From NCBI GenBank assembly GCA_033807695.1, contig CM066305.1, positions 2,294,001 through 2,358,000 of the forward strand: DNA of 64,000 nucleotides, read 5' to 3'. Under the pieces are notes generated by a model that did no database searches, was not told where the DNA came from, and saw nothing but the letters and a program-made list of their open reading frames with translations. Origin of the DNA: Daedaleopsis sinensis. Its lineage: Eukaryota; Basidiomycota; Agaricomycetes; Polyporales; Polyporaceae. The position numbers and the translations under genes are program-made. Numbering within the stretch: position 1 is the stretch's first letter; each line of letters begins with the position of its first letter. Below are positions 35,654-49,300 of this stretch, piece by piece.

Positions 35654-38600
35654 ACCGCTGGCGTTCGCTCCGACCTTCACTGAATCTTCGCATGCTGTGG
35701 CTCCTCCTCTCGCCTACCCGCCGCGCCTCCATCCCCACACTTGTACATTGGTGTATATTTATTTCCGGGTAATAGTTTGGGACTTTGCATTACACAGCGT
35801 TCTTGGGATACGCAGGAATTCCTCCTCATGCATGTTATATCGGCTTTCTGTTTGCTCTCGTCTTGGTTCTTGTATATCTCACATGCAGCTCCATCATATA
35901 CTTGGCTCCGCAACCCACCGACACCCTCTCCGCTTCGCCTCTTTTCCAGGTTCCTGGTCTGCTTCTCCGGTCGGCATCTGTCACGGTCTCTCCCCGCATG
36001 GTTGCAATTCCCGCACATTCCTACTGCATCACATTCACGTCCCCCTGCATGCGCATCTAGGTTTATTGCCTTGCATGCTCGATCCTCTCGTACTCGTCGC
36101 TTCGCTTTTCTTGGTATCCGCTGCACATGTATCTGCCGACCCGCCCCCTCCACAAAACACTTGACGACGCATCACGAACGAACCTGCGAACACCTCCGCA
36201 GCTGTATACGACTCTTATTTACGCTGGAATACGGTCCCATCCGCCCCTCGCCCCACTCCTCCCGTCTGGCACGCTCGATACCTATGCGGACAGGCTATTC
36301 CTCCCGAGCCGCGCCCCCCCCTCGGCGCACTCCGTTCCGTTCCTCCCGATAGCAGCTGCCCTGCACGTTTCCACGATACGAAAACAAAGCGGACGTTCGC
36401 CCACAATAAGTACTGTACTGCACGCATATATACGCCCGGTGATACAGTACGGTGTCTGCACTCGTAGTACTCCCTAACTTAGTGCACAATGTAATCGCTT
36501 GCCAAAACCGAACCGCACCACGCCTCGCCTGAATTCGAGGGACGTCCCCAAGGTAGGTCAGGATGGCATACTAGTACTGTGCTATGTACAATGTACGCGC
36601 GCGGCCCGTGCGCCGCCTTCTTCTGTCAGACAGTGCCAGTTCGCTGTCTCCCGGGGACTTGGAAGCTAGAGTCGTCCTATCGCGGGGAGGGAGTAAAGGT
36701 TAGACGACAAATGTGCATGTGCTGGACGGGCGGAGCGCGCGGTCGAAGGTGACGAAGAGGGCAGCTGGCAGGAATAGCAGAAGCGTAGTCTCCGTAACCG
36801 ACCAGGATAGAAAGATGATACTTCGCAAGGAAGCATTCATGAAGGAACCGCCGCGGCGTCCCAGGGAGGCTCGTCTTCGCCTGACGTCGTTCAGCCTTTG
36901 CACGCAGGGTCCGAAGCCGAACGGCTTTATCGGCGAGGTACAGGGGCGACTGGGGCGGCTACGCGGGGCGTCGACCGCCGCGCAAGGCATGCGTAGTGCT
37001 CCTTCTCGTCCAGTCCAGACTTGAGGGTTTGAATATTGAATTCTGAAGCTTGAAACATGAACGGAGCATATGCCGGCAGGCGTTGTAGCGAAGAAGGGGG
37101 GCCATCGAGTCGTCCGGAGCTAGCGATGTCGCATGCGCACGTTGGCACTGAGAGTGCTCAATAGAACACGGAGACGCATGGACTGCGGCGCGCGCCCCAG
37201 GCGCGTTACGAACGCGTAGCGACTGAGTGTCTGCTGAGGAGCGTGCATTTGCGGAAATAAGATCGCAGCGTACGAGGGGCGCTTCAGATCTTGGGGTACC
37301 CCCGTGTCTTGAGATCAAGATGATTGCTTCGCATCGTGCGCACCGAGCATGAAACCAGAGCGTTGCAATCCAGTCGGCGAGCCGAACTGGTCTGGGCCCG
37401 CAGCGAGGTTGCCGAGGCTAGCACACGGTGCGGCGTGTCAGAGTGTGGCAGCCATCGTGGTGTAGGCGACCATCAAGTGAAGAGCCTGCGTTTGGTACAC
37501 CTGGTCGAGTGTGCCGAAGGGTCTAGCTTGCGAGTGTGGGCTAAATTTCGACACGGTGCAGAGGCGCGTTTGAAAGGAGCTTGTTCGACGTTACGAAGGG
37601 CATGACATCGTGAGCCTGCTGAGCATGTCGCATATCGTCAGAAGATGAGAGGAGCGTTCACTCCAGCTGGGTGACAGAAGAGTGATCTGAACTATGTGCG
37701 ATATACACGCTGGGCTAGCACTTACCGTAACCACATAGCCATGATAGTCCTGTGGGCAGTTGCTGGCCGAGTTGCGGCTTCGTGCCGACATCGCGCCATA
37801 GGGTCGCTGTTTAGGTGCATTTACACGACGTACCCAGCCGTCTGAATCAGAAGGTACAGGTACAGACGCATTCCCGCCCAGACAAGCAAGGTTCAAGATG
37901 TACATTACCGGTGTGGAAAAGCATCCTGAGGCGCCATCGCGCTCTCACACTAGTACTGGACTGATAATAGACCTTGTGCTATCGGTCCCGGTGAAGCGAA
38001 GGTTGGACAAGCCATCCGCTAGTGGTGTCGGTCATGTGTGTGATCATCAGGGCAATGCTGAGCTATCAACGAAGTTAGTGAGAATACCAGTCAGTGAGGT
38101 ACATTAGGACAGAGATAATCTGGACTCGTACGCGCGTACGCTCTGTAGCGTGCAACATTGGCAACGTTAACGTAGCTCCCCACGAAATGGATTGCCTATC
38201 GTTCCGTGTCCTTGAAGCTTGTCAGTATCAGGTAGAGTACAATGCCTCGTACCGGGAACCGTTCAAGATGTTCGCCAAATGACGGGTTTGGGTTCTGGGG
38301 GAGTCCCGAGAACTATAGGTAGGTTCAGAGGCGCAGATAGAGCAGGCATAGAAGCCTGGAGCAACAGCTCTTATAAGGGGTCGCTACCCATGACGACACA
38401 GGATTACCCCCCTCGTCGTCTATGACATCAGCGAGTCATCTAGGATGTCAAGAAGTTCAGTAGTTCAGTGGACGATCCACATAGATATTGAGCTTACTGA
38501 ACGTACGGTGTGCAACCATATGTGACTAGTGGTGGCCTGCAACTCACTAGGAACTCGGGGAAGAGTCAAACGACTCTCTAGAAACATCTCGTTGGACGGC

Positions 38601-39025
38601 TGATTTAGAGCTCCACGGATGTATTGTAGTATACACGGCCTGTGAGCATATGAATTTGCACCTAATTTTGGAGTTCAAAACGCCGTGTGTGAATGAAGTG
38701 ACAGTAGTACGATTTGTACCCTCAGGCTGTAGCGATGCTATGTACGCACCGTGTCATGAGAATAGCAGAAGAACCTTCATGCTGCCATATCCACATCTAC
38801 GACTCTTGAAAGAACAGTTACAGCTGCAGCTGGGAGAGGCCAACGGTGGTGGTCATGTTTTGATACACTGGCAAGTTCAAGTTGTGGGCCCGGGGTAACG
38901 GGCGCTCTGCAAACCACCTAGACCACCTCCTAAAAAGGCAATCTTACGCGTCGCTGCGACGCGTCACCTAGAGTGCGCAAGTCCAGCGCTTGTGTACTTG
39001 CACTCCCTTCTCCTTGTCCTTCATC
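35654..39025. other. Gene-poor region, 3.4 kb
   Basis: The left end is the 3' side of the preceding gene with T-rich tracts. A minus-strand ORF at 36700-36990 has one hydrophobic stretch (ETTLLLFLPAALFVTF) but no other support. Nothing else looks coding. The right end is the promoter of proteasome alpha6 with a perfect palindrome at 38946-38964. Confidence 0.4.
38946..38964. promoter_or_regulatory. Perfect palindrome with two ACGCGT boxes, alpha6 promoter
   Basis: ACGCGTCGCTGCGACGCGT is a perfect inverted repeat with 9-base arms and one central base. Each arm holds ACGCGT. It lies about 60-80 bp upstream of the alpha6 ATG at 39026 and includes the TTACGCGT octamer (from 38944) also found before the alpha2 gene. 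Confidence 0.55.
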
Positions 39026-40120
39026 ATGGTACGTCCCTCAGCGCTCCTCTTTGGCAACACTCTAACGCGATGTTGTAGTTCAGGAATACCTACGACTCCG
39101 ATAACACCGTCTTCTCCCCCCAGGGCCGTCTTCACCAGGTCGAATATGCACTAGAGGCCGTCAAGCAGGGATCGGCCGCGGTGGGCCTGCGATCGAAGAC
39201 ACATGCGATCCTGTTGGCTCTCAAGGTGTGTGCCCAGACCATATCCTTGCTATTCCTCAGCATTTACGCGTGCACATGTTAGCGTTCGTTCGGAGAGCTC
39301 GCGTCGTACCAGCAGAAGATGTACCGGATAGATGACCATGTCGGGATTGCGATCGCCGGTCTGACTTCGGACGCGCGTGTACTGAGGTGAGTCGGCTCAG
39401 TCCCACCCAATACACATTGTCTCCGACCGTTTCTCTAGCAACTTCATGAGGCAGCAAGCCATGTCTTCCCGTATGCTGTTCAATCGACCCGCACCCGTCA
39501 ACCGACTCGTTGGCGCGATCGCTGACAGTACGTCATACAATAACTATCATTTCTCTAAAGCGTACCCACACTGTACCATCAGAGGCACAAGTCAACACTC
39601 AAGAGTATGGTCGCCGTCCATACGGTGTTGGTCTGCTCGTAATCGGACAGGACAAACAGGGACCCCACCTGTATGAGTTCTCTCCGTCAGGGAACTCGTA
39701 CGAATACTACGCGATCTCTATCGGCGCGCGGTCACAGAGTGCGAAGACCTATCTCGAGAAGCACTATGAGAATTTCGCGGACTGTAAGAGCCCTTTCTTC
39801 CCGTTCTCTCCGTCCATCTCACATCAACTCCCTTTCCCGCCGCAGGCACGCTGGAGGAGCTTATCCGGCACGGACTACATGCGCTGCGTGAAACTCTCCA
39901 GCAAGACAAGGAGCTTACCATCAACAACACTTCACTCGGTATCATTGGTCCTAGTGGCGTCCACGAAGAGGGCGTCACTCCAGAGGGTGACTTCCGCATC
40001 CTTGAGGGCGAGATCATCGAGGTGTACCTGCAGAGCATGACGCCGAAGGACACCGGAGAAGCAGCACCTGCAGCACCTGCGGCGGCAGCAGGCGACGAGG
40101 ATGTGCAGATGGCCGAATGA
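39026..40120 (+). CDS. PRE5: 20S proteasome subunit alpha type 6 (PSMA1/Pre5)
   Basis: This is an alpha-ring subunit of the 20S proteasome. The coding part of exon 1 is the ATG alone (39026-39028), directly followed by the donor GTACGT; exon 2 opens [20 protein letters not shown] and [17 protein letters not shown]. Then come [108 protein letters not shown] and a tail rich in Ala and Pro ending DEDVQMAE. MFRNxYD and [10 protein letters not shown] mark the Pre5/PSMA1 group. About six exons. The gene is intact. Confidence 0.95.
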
Positions 40121-40287
40121 GCGTTGTACCAACAGACCTTGTAAAATTAGCGATGCATTTTGTCTTCTCCCGCTTCAATCGAACCAAGTTGGTGGAGCAA
40201 ATGAGTTGAGGTGGCTAATAATGTATCGACAGCAAACACAGCGATGATTACGACGCTCTACATATAATCTTCTCGAAACCGGCGATA

Positions 40288-41957
40288 TCAATGTGTTGTC
40301 CTTTTGGCATTCTGCAAGGCCTGCCTCCACACCCTCGCAGCTTGCCCCGGTTTCCGCAGGGACACGAGTAGATGGATCATGGTCGTCAGCAGCGCGACAC
40401 TGCCAGCCTGGTGCATGGCGGCGAGCGGGATGGGGACCAAGTACAAGAGCGTGGAGATACCGAGGAGGACCTGGATGTTGGCCATCGCGAACGCGGATGT
40501 CGCCATACGTTTCGCCAACGGAGGCAATGCTGCACGCAGTACAGGGTTGAAGGTCGAAGCGTACAATGCGGCAGTTGCGAAATACGTGGTGATAGCCTGC
40601 ATGGCAGATATCAGTAATTTACTTTGAGTGTCAAGCGACGCTACTAACCAGACATCTGTGGTCGAACTGGACAGTCGTAGGGTTCTCAAAGATGTTGCGC
40701 CACCAGATATCCGACCGGTCGGAACTCTTCGCATATGCAGGGTCGAAGAGCTCATCTGCCGGAGGGGCCAGACGACCGCCCATGAGGGGGAATTCGTTGT
40801 ACAGCAGACCAGCATCAAGCCCTGCAACAAATGCACCTATCCAAAAGGGTTATGAAAGTCGGACCAAGTAGTTTCCGATCACAGATATTGCATACCTGAC
40901 AACGCGGTGAGGAACACTAAGCCAGACAGCACTTTCGAGTTCCTAGCGAACCGCTTGACGTTGGGGTTGGCAAGCACTTCCTTCCACCGCCCGCCGTCCG
41001 TCAAGCCGCTCCACGAGCCTCGTTGGGCATATCTCCAGTCCATGAGCGCAGACAACCCCGTTCCGAACATACCCGCGTACAAGACGAAAGCCGTGCCAAG
41101 ATGGGCAGCGAGACGGTACTGCGATACGCGTGGGACGGCTCCTGGGGTCTCCATGAGTGAATCCTCGAGCCCGGACTTGACCATATACCAGCCGAGGGCG
41201 CCCTGCGCGCCGATGAGAAGTGCCATTCCGACGAGGTGTTTGGGGAGCGTCGCTGTAAGGCGTTTCCGGAGCGCGAAGTAGGCTAGGGGAACGACAAAAC
41301 CGATACCGATGAGGCGACCGAGGACGCGGTGGCCCCATTCCATGTAGAAGATGTCCTTAAACTCGTCCAATGAGATGGAGTGGTTGAGTCTGTAGGCTAG
41401 AGTCAGCGTTGCATATAAGACATTGACTTGTACGCAACGTACAGCTTGAACTCCGGGGTTGCCTTGTACTTCTCGAACTCCTCCTCCCAGTCCGCCCTGT
41501 TCAGAGGAGGGATCATGCCAGTTATGGGACGCCATTCCGTGATGCTGAGGCCGGACTCCGTCAACCGAGTGACCCCCCCGACAACTATGACCGCGAATAC
41601 GAGAGCGGCCGAGCCAAGAAGCCAGCCTCCCACCGCCGGAGGAGAGAGAACCGGGAGCTCACTTGCTGGGACCTCTGCAGCGTTGGAGGAGAAGAACCGC
41701 GGGTCAAACGCACGTCGGGGGGCCGCAGCTCGGAAGGTAAGGGTCCTAGAAGGACTCCATAGCAGTGGCTTCTGGCGGGGTGCTTGCGACCATACTGGCG
41801 TGCTGCCCCGAGCTAAAGGGGTAGGCGAGGATGGCTTGACGGAGGTCTTGTGGAGGAACCGGAAAGACCCTGAGCCAAATCCTGGGCGCGGGGAGTGCGC
41901 GAGCGTAGCAGCGCGGCACTCGAGTGCGACGCCTCGCGCGCACAGTCTCGAGAACAT
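40288..41957 (-). CDS. COX15: Heme A synthase Cox15, mitochondrial inner membrane
   Basis: Cox15 oxidises heme O to heme A for cytochrome c oxidase. The chosen start at 41957 ([12 protein letters not shown]) opens a long presequence rich in Arg and Ser with no acidic residues; the ORF also reads upstream to 42185 without a better Met. The mature protein has [20 protein letters not shown] as the first membrane helix, [55 protein letters not shown] (with a heme-ligand His in EWGHR), [64 protein letters not shown] and [20 protein letters not shown]. The His residues in EWGHR, AAHL, FDHR and MHQ are those of the family. Four or so exons. Confidence 0.95.
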
Positions 41958-42194
41958 CCTGCGCTGTCTTGTGCGAGTGAGCGAGGGTGGTGTATGGAGG
42001 AGGCGTTCGAGCTCGCTGCTGTTCAAATATGGATGCGAGTGGCCATGGAACAGCTCGGGCAAAGTCGTCGACAGGTCAAGATCGAATTCCGAAAGGCAGG
42101 CGCGACGAGGCCTGGATCGCGGCGCGCGTCTCCTCCGAGAGTCCTGGCGCAACCCAGACTTGGATGCGTTCCAACTGCGTTCCATATTGCACTC
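41958..42194. promoter_or_regulatory. Bidirectional promoter of COX15 and BOLA3
   Basis: Only 237 bp separate the two divergent start codons, so both mitochondrial genes must share this region. No TATA box is evident. Confidence 0.5.
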
Positions 42195-42642
42195 ATGCTC
42201 TCTCTCGCGATCGCTCGACGAATAGCGCGGTCGCCGTTGGCTATCAGTCCGGCGGCTACCCTCGCGCGGTGCTATTCAGCAGCCCAGGCTAGCTTTGCCA
42301 CGGACGGGGAGAGGGTCATCCACCAGAAGCTCACGGAGAAGTTTCGTCCGACTGAGTTGCACGTAGAAGATGTCTCCGGTGAGCCAGAAACACTAGGCGG
42401 TCTCTTATATGTGATGCTAACCAGAGTGTGTACTCAGGTGGATGCGGGACATTCTACAACATCGTCATTGCTAGCGAGCAGTTCCAAGGATTACCTCTGG
42501 TGAAGCAGCAGCGTCTCGTCAACCAGACCTTGAAAGAGGAGATTGAAGGAATTCACGGCCTTCAGGCGCGTCCACGAGCTCATGCTACTGTGATGCAAAG
42601 CTGATACCTCTCTTGTAGCTGAAAACCCTTGCGCCGAAGTAG
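42195..42642 (+). CDS. BOL3: BolA-like protein, mitochondrial (BOLA3 type)
   Basis: BOLA3-type proteins help deliver 4Fe-4S clusters to mitochondrial enzymes together with Nfu1 or a monothiol glutaredoxin. The start [16 protein letters not shown] opens an Arg-rich presequence without acidic residues. The BolA domain follows: [28 protein letters not shown] joined to [40 protein letters not shown] and LQLKTLAPK. The Cys in GGCGT is the residue that contributes to cluster binding in BOLA3. The last join needs an intron with GC-AG ends (42566-42618); a GT donor two codons on would change the C-terminus to an unrelated tail. Head to head with COX15. Confidence 0.9.
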
Positions 42643-42849
42643 AGACCAGAGAAATCCTGGCTTACTCATGCCATGTGATGAGCACGAAGCTGTACGTGGT
42701 CACACTCATCCCGCCTTAGATTCAGCTCCTGCATCATCTATCATCACAAGCCCAATGCGACCAGAGAGTGGGTTGTCGCATACAATATTACATCCACATT
42801 ACACTACCAATACAGTATGATCCAAAAGCAAACGAGCATGAATCCAGCG

Positions 42850-44166
42850 TTAATCCTTCGAATTCAAGAAAGCATCCAGTTCCGCATCCAGGTCTTCCTG
42901 AGTGACTTGGGGACGCGGTTGTCGCTTCCCTCGTCTGTCTCTAGAGTTCCTTCCACCTCGGGAACGACCTTCGGGTTCCGTCAACCTATCACCCAAATCT
43001 CCTTTGCCTTCGTCCCACGTTCTCTCTCCCCCAAGCCCCGAAGAGCGTGTGCGCCGAGGAAGGTCTCGCGCTGAGACGAGGCGCGCCGAGGACTGATCGG
43101 GATGCGCACGGATAGAGGATGTGCGATCGAGGAGCGACCGGCCCTCTGTCATATAGTCGGAGCGCATCCGCGACGGGGGAGATGGCGGGGGAGGCGCGTC
43201 CCCGTCTTCAGCGAGGAACCTGTCGAGTTCTTCGTCAAGTCTGGCCTTCTCGGACGCGTCGGAGACAGTGATGGAGGCGGGGACATCGGGTCGCCGCCGC
43301 TTCATGGGCGGAGGACCCTCATCGAACGTCTTTCCCGCGTTGTGCCCATGCTTCCTGTAGAATTCGCTGTTCTGCTTGGCCCCTCGCTTCTTCACGTCAT
43401 CCGCTCTTGCCCACCGCATTCGCAAGATGCCCTTGAGGCCCTCGCTCTGGCCAAGCGTCGCATTGATGCGGTCTTCCGCGGGCCATATCGCGACAGGTAC
43501 GGGTTTCGCGGTGACGGTACCGTCTTCGAGAGAGGGCTCCTCCGCGAGAGACTTCTGAAGGAACCGGTACCCTTCACGCGCTTTGGTCTTCGTCTCGAAA
43601 ACGAGCACGCAAGTCGTGTCGTCGACCCATTCGAGGCCGAGAGGATGCGCGTCGAAATGGGTCGCGTAGGCGAAGATGTTCTCCGTGCGGAGATGGGAGA
43701 TTGGGGTACCACGAAGAAACAGCGCGGTCTCCCTTTGCTGAGTTCCTTCTACCGCGGATAAGAACAAATGGGTAGCAGCAACATCGGTTTCACGCACCAG
43801 CTCCCGTCTCCATGCTTATGTCTTCGAGTTCATCGTCCAGCTCTTCCTCCTCGTCGCGTCGGCGCTGTCACGCAAAGACATTGTGGTACAACGATTTCCA
43901 GTTATGTTATTAAGGGAGTTTCGATGTTCGTGTTAGGCGTGTTGCCCTTCGACTACAAGATAGTGCAGGCGCACCTTTCCGCCGCGGGTCTTTGAAGCGT
44001 CGGAGAGTAGGTAGACCTTTGCACTGCCAATACGGTCTGCTAGTGAACGGGTGCTCTCGCTAGTAGAGACTGGTTGACCAGAGAATGCAGCACTTAGGTC
44101 ATCGGCGGAAGGGTCATCATAGGGTAGCGCGATGTCGGAGGAACTGTCGAATGGCGAGATGTCCAT
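42850..44166 (-). CDS. NCBP3-like RNA-binding protein with a C-terminal UAP56-binding motif
   Basis: NCBP3 binds capped mRNA and export factors in animals. Exon 1 is acidic (MDISPFDSSSDIALPYDD). Exon 2 is RRRDEEEELDDELEDISMET. Exon 3 carries the divergent RRM: RETALFLRGTPISHLRTENI, FAYATHFDAHPLGLEWVDDT and CVLVFETKTKAREGYRFLQ, where the EWVDD-TCVLVF block is the mark of the NCBP3 family. Later parts are KPVPVAIWPAED, GILRMRWARADDVK, an Arg/Asp/Ser-rich region and the end DLDAELDAFLNSKD. The last piece, LDAELDAF, fits the LDxxLDxY/F motif by which export adaptors such as Aly/Yra1 bind the helicase UAP56/Sub2. About 390 residues. Divergent from KRR1 with 197 bp between starts. Function is inferred from the family only. 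Confidence 0.82.
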
Positions 44167-44363
44167 GGTGGTGTAAGTAGTACTGAGTACTCGTTGTGTG
44201 GCGGAAAGAGAGGATCGGCTAAACGCAAGGGTGTTTATGGGCGCCTACACGCGTCTAGTCCTCCGTTTTTCGAGCGGGCCGGCCAAGCGTAGGCTTGACT
44301 CTCATCTCTTCCAACTCTGACTAGCACTGGCAACACTGCTCTACATTTACAGACTGCATCACC

Positions 44364-45954
<1,591 letters not shown>

Positions 45955-46332
45955 AATCCATGACGTGACCCTTACACGAGTTGTTCACCTCTACATATTA
46001 CGCTGTCGACATCCTTATATCGGTGCTAAGATCTCTGATCTGGGTATACTAGCTAGTACTACTGCATTAAATCCTGGCAGGCTTGAAGAAATTTCCTGTA
46101 GTGACTCCAGCGGGCGTTACTCCGGGATATGACGTGACGGCACGGTTAATAACGGTGATGCGTGACAAGCCTTGCAAGCTGGGCCCGTCGTGCTTCAGCT
46201 GCTTGCTCTCAGTCACCACCACGTCGGACCAAAACTCTTTATATTGTATTCCCTCGTATTGGCTCGCACCCGCCTTCCGCTCTTCTGCTGTTTTTAATCC
46301 AGCTCTTGCACTCGTAGACGACATCATCGACA
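45955..46332. other. Intergenic between KRR1 and the RGG-rich protein gene
   Basis: I see no gene. It holds the KRR1 3' UTR and the next promoter. Confidence 0.45.
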
Positions 46333-49300
46333 ATGAACAAGAACCCGTTCGCGACCGCGGCTTACACACCCCAGCAGCCTCCTCTCCCCCCCGGGCCTCC
46401 ACCACCTCAGCCTACACAAACAGACTACTCTGCCTATTGGGCTTCCGCCCTTGCCGCACAAGCTCAGTCGGCTGCTAGTGGCGCGTACAACGCACAGTGG
46501 AACGCGTCACAACCGGCCCAGCAGGCTGCTGCTGCCGCTGCCGCTGCTGCTCGTCCCGCTGATCAGGCACAATTGTACGCCAACTACGGGTATGGTGCGA
46601 ACTGGCAGCAACAGCAACAGCGCCAACAGGCGCAACAGCAACCACACTTTCAACCGCCGCCTCCTGTTGTCCAGCCTCCTCCTCCCCCACAAGCACAAGC
46701 CCAGTACAGTCCTTATCAGCCTCAAGCAGGGACCTACCAGCAACCCTACGTCCCTCAGGCAGCAGCTGGACAAGGGGTTCCTCCGACTATTCCACAAGTT
46801 CCGTTTCAGCCTGGCGCTCCACAACCGTTCCAACAGCCCCAGCAATTTTTCCCTCAGCAGCAGCAGCAGCAGCAGCAACATAGGCAGAACCGACCGCAAA
46901 CCCTACACCATGCTTCTCCTCAGCAGTTCCCGCCGGCAAAGCGTCAGCGATTCGATGGCCCAAATCAACATCGTGGACCTCCACCACCTCCCCCTCAGTT
47001 CCAGGCTCCGCCTCCTCCGCCGATGCAACAGCCAGGTGGATACGTTCAAGGACCGATGCAGGGACAATACGTACGTGGCGGCGGTCCTCAATCTGGCGGT
47101 CGTGGGGGCTACCAAGGTGGTCGTGGTGGGAACATGTCAACACGGGGACGTGGTGGGTCGATGACGATGAATAGGGGTACCAGTCGGGGACGCGGCGGTG
47201 GAGGATACAACAACATGGGCGTGCGAGGCGGCGGCAACCCAGGTGGCAGCAGCTTCCGTGGGCAAAGTTCGAACCGTGGTTTCAACAATAATAGAGACAA
47301 CCGGCGCGGCGGCGGTTCGTTCAACAACAACCAAGGCTACCACAATCCCCAACATCAACAGCACCAGCAGCAGAACTACCATCACAACCATAACCAGAAC
47401 CAGTCGCATACGTCGTATCGGGGCCGCGGCCAAGGCTACAACAACTACTCGAATCGCGGTGGCCGACACGACTCTACTTCCACGAGTGGCGGCCGCGACA
47501 ATCTCAGCACGACGTCTGGCAGCTTCTCAACTGGTAAGAGAGACGAGAATAAGCGGACGCTCACAGACTTTAAGATTGTGGGTCTCAAGATCCCTGATCT
47601 GAACTGGATATGGGGCATATCGCCCGAGGCTATCGATCCTGCAGTCAAGGACGAAGCCAAAGTGACTCCTGCTCCCTCTGACGCGCCTCCGGCCGTCCCG
47701 CCATCTGATGGAACCGTCCCAGCGACTGCTGAGGGTGCCAGCACTGGCGTGGACACCGCGGCGATCGTCGCTGCTGCTCCCGCCTCTACTCCTGCTGCTC
47801 CCGATGCGTCCTCCGTGAAGGCGGAGATTGAGGCTTTGCTCCCTCCGCCTCCGTCGCGGATCAGGATGTATTTCCACACTCCCGTTTCCCCTGATGACGC
47901 GCATCCCATCTCTCAGTCTAGCTATGGCTCATCAGTTCCTAATGCGCGCAAAGGCAAGCGCAAGAAGCTCGAGGATGATGACGGCGACTACGAGGAGGGT
48001 CGGGGTGCTCCCCCACCCCCGCCGCATGGTTCTGGTTTGGATGCTGGTGGAGAATATGACGGCGCTGGCCGCGACAGCGTAGCCCCGAGCGTCGCTGAAA
48101 CGACGAGCGAGGGCGATTGGTTGATGGCTGCCATTGGCGAAGAGGAGGGTGATGGCGATGGCGCAGAAAACCTACATGTCAGTGAAGTTGAGCACTTCCT
48201 GGACAATGGCGACGCTGGTGACGGAGACTATGGTAAGCGTCCGTCCATTACTGAGACTGCGCATGTGTGGATGAGACCATTCACACAACCTCGTTCGCAC
48301 CACTGATATGGCTCTTTTATCATTTGAAGGCAATGAGTATATGCAAGGGGATGGAAACGACGGTGAAAACGGCGACGAGGATGCGCAGGGCTCTGAAGTG
48401 GGCCCTGATGACGAGCACTACACGAGCTACAATGTTCACGGGCCGCATGACCACGCCGAACACCCTCTGGTCAATGGCAACGGCTATGCCGATACGCCTT
48501 CGGGCTCTCAGGAGCGTTCTGAAGGCGGCGCTGTCGCGTCTGCTCCGCAGAGTAACTCGAACCAGAACTCACAGGAAACGAGCTCCTCTACTCCCCCTGT
48601 TCTTGCGTCTGGGGGGAACGTTTCTTCCGCGGATTCCTCTTCCTTCACCGTTCCTGCAGCTCCCTCCTCGCAGAATGCGGGGTCTGGCAATGACGACGCG
48701 CAGAGCGTCCCGCGGTCCAGTGCCGTGCCTCTCCATGCCATGGATTCACTTGCCTCGACTGTCCCCGACACGAACGAGGAGAATGCACAAGCCTCCCCGT
48801 ATGCATCTACTGTCATCGAAGGCGGCGATGGCGCCGAGCCACAGGATTACGAGGCCACGCAGCCTGCCCACTTCGGAGACGAGCATGCGCACAGCGGCGA
48901 GAACGCTGGTGAACCTGGCGGCTCGTCAGCCGCCAATGTGCTGGGAGAGAAGGTTCCTTCTGCGAACCGTCTATCTGTTTCGTATGCTGGGGCTACGAGG
49001 AGGCTAGTCATTGATGCGGAGATCGTGTCGAAGTTCAAAGTCTTCAGGGCTGAAGGCCGTATTGAAGTCACTATCTCGCTAATGTCAGATGAACGAGGCG
49101 GTTTCAAGGGAATAGCTGTGAGTAGTGTGCTGTCGCGGTGGAAACTGGTAGCGAACGACACTAACATTTGATTCCTAGATGGAAGGGTGCTCCGAAGAAA
49201 GCACCTACATCTCGCTCGATCTCAATGAGCAGTTAGAAGGCGACCCCACCGTCCCCCCTCTCTGGAGAGCCAAGATACCGTCCGATATCCAACTCCACCT

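Noticed and set aside
35654..36164. Continuation of the 691-codon ORF past 35653
   Set aside because: An intron at about 35479 shifts the frame to a clean stop at 35653; the remaining ORF is a T-rich 3' UTR reading.
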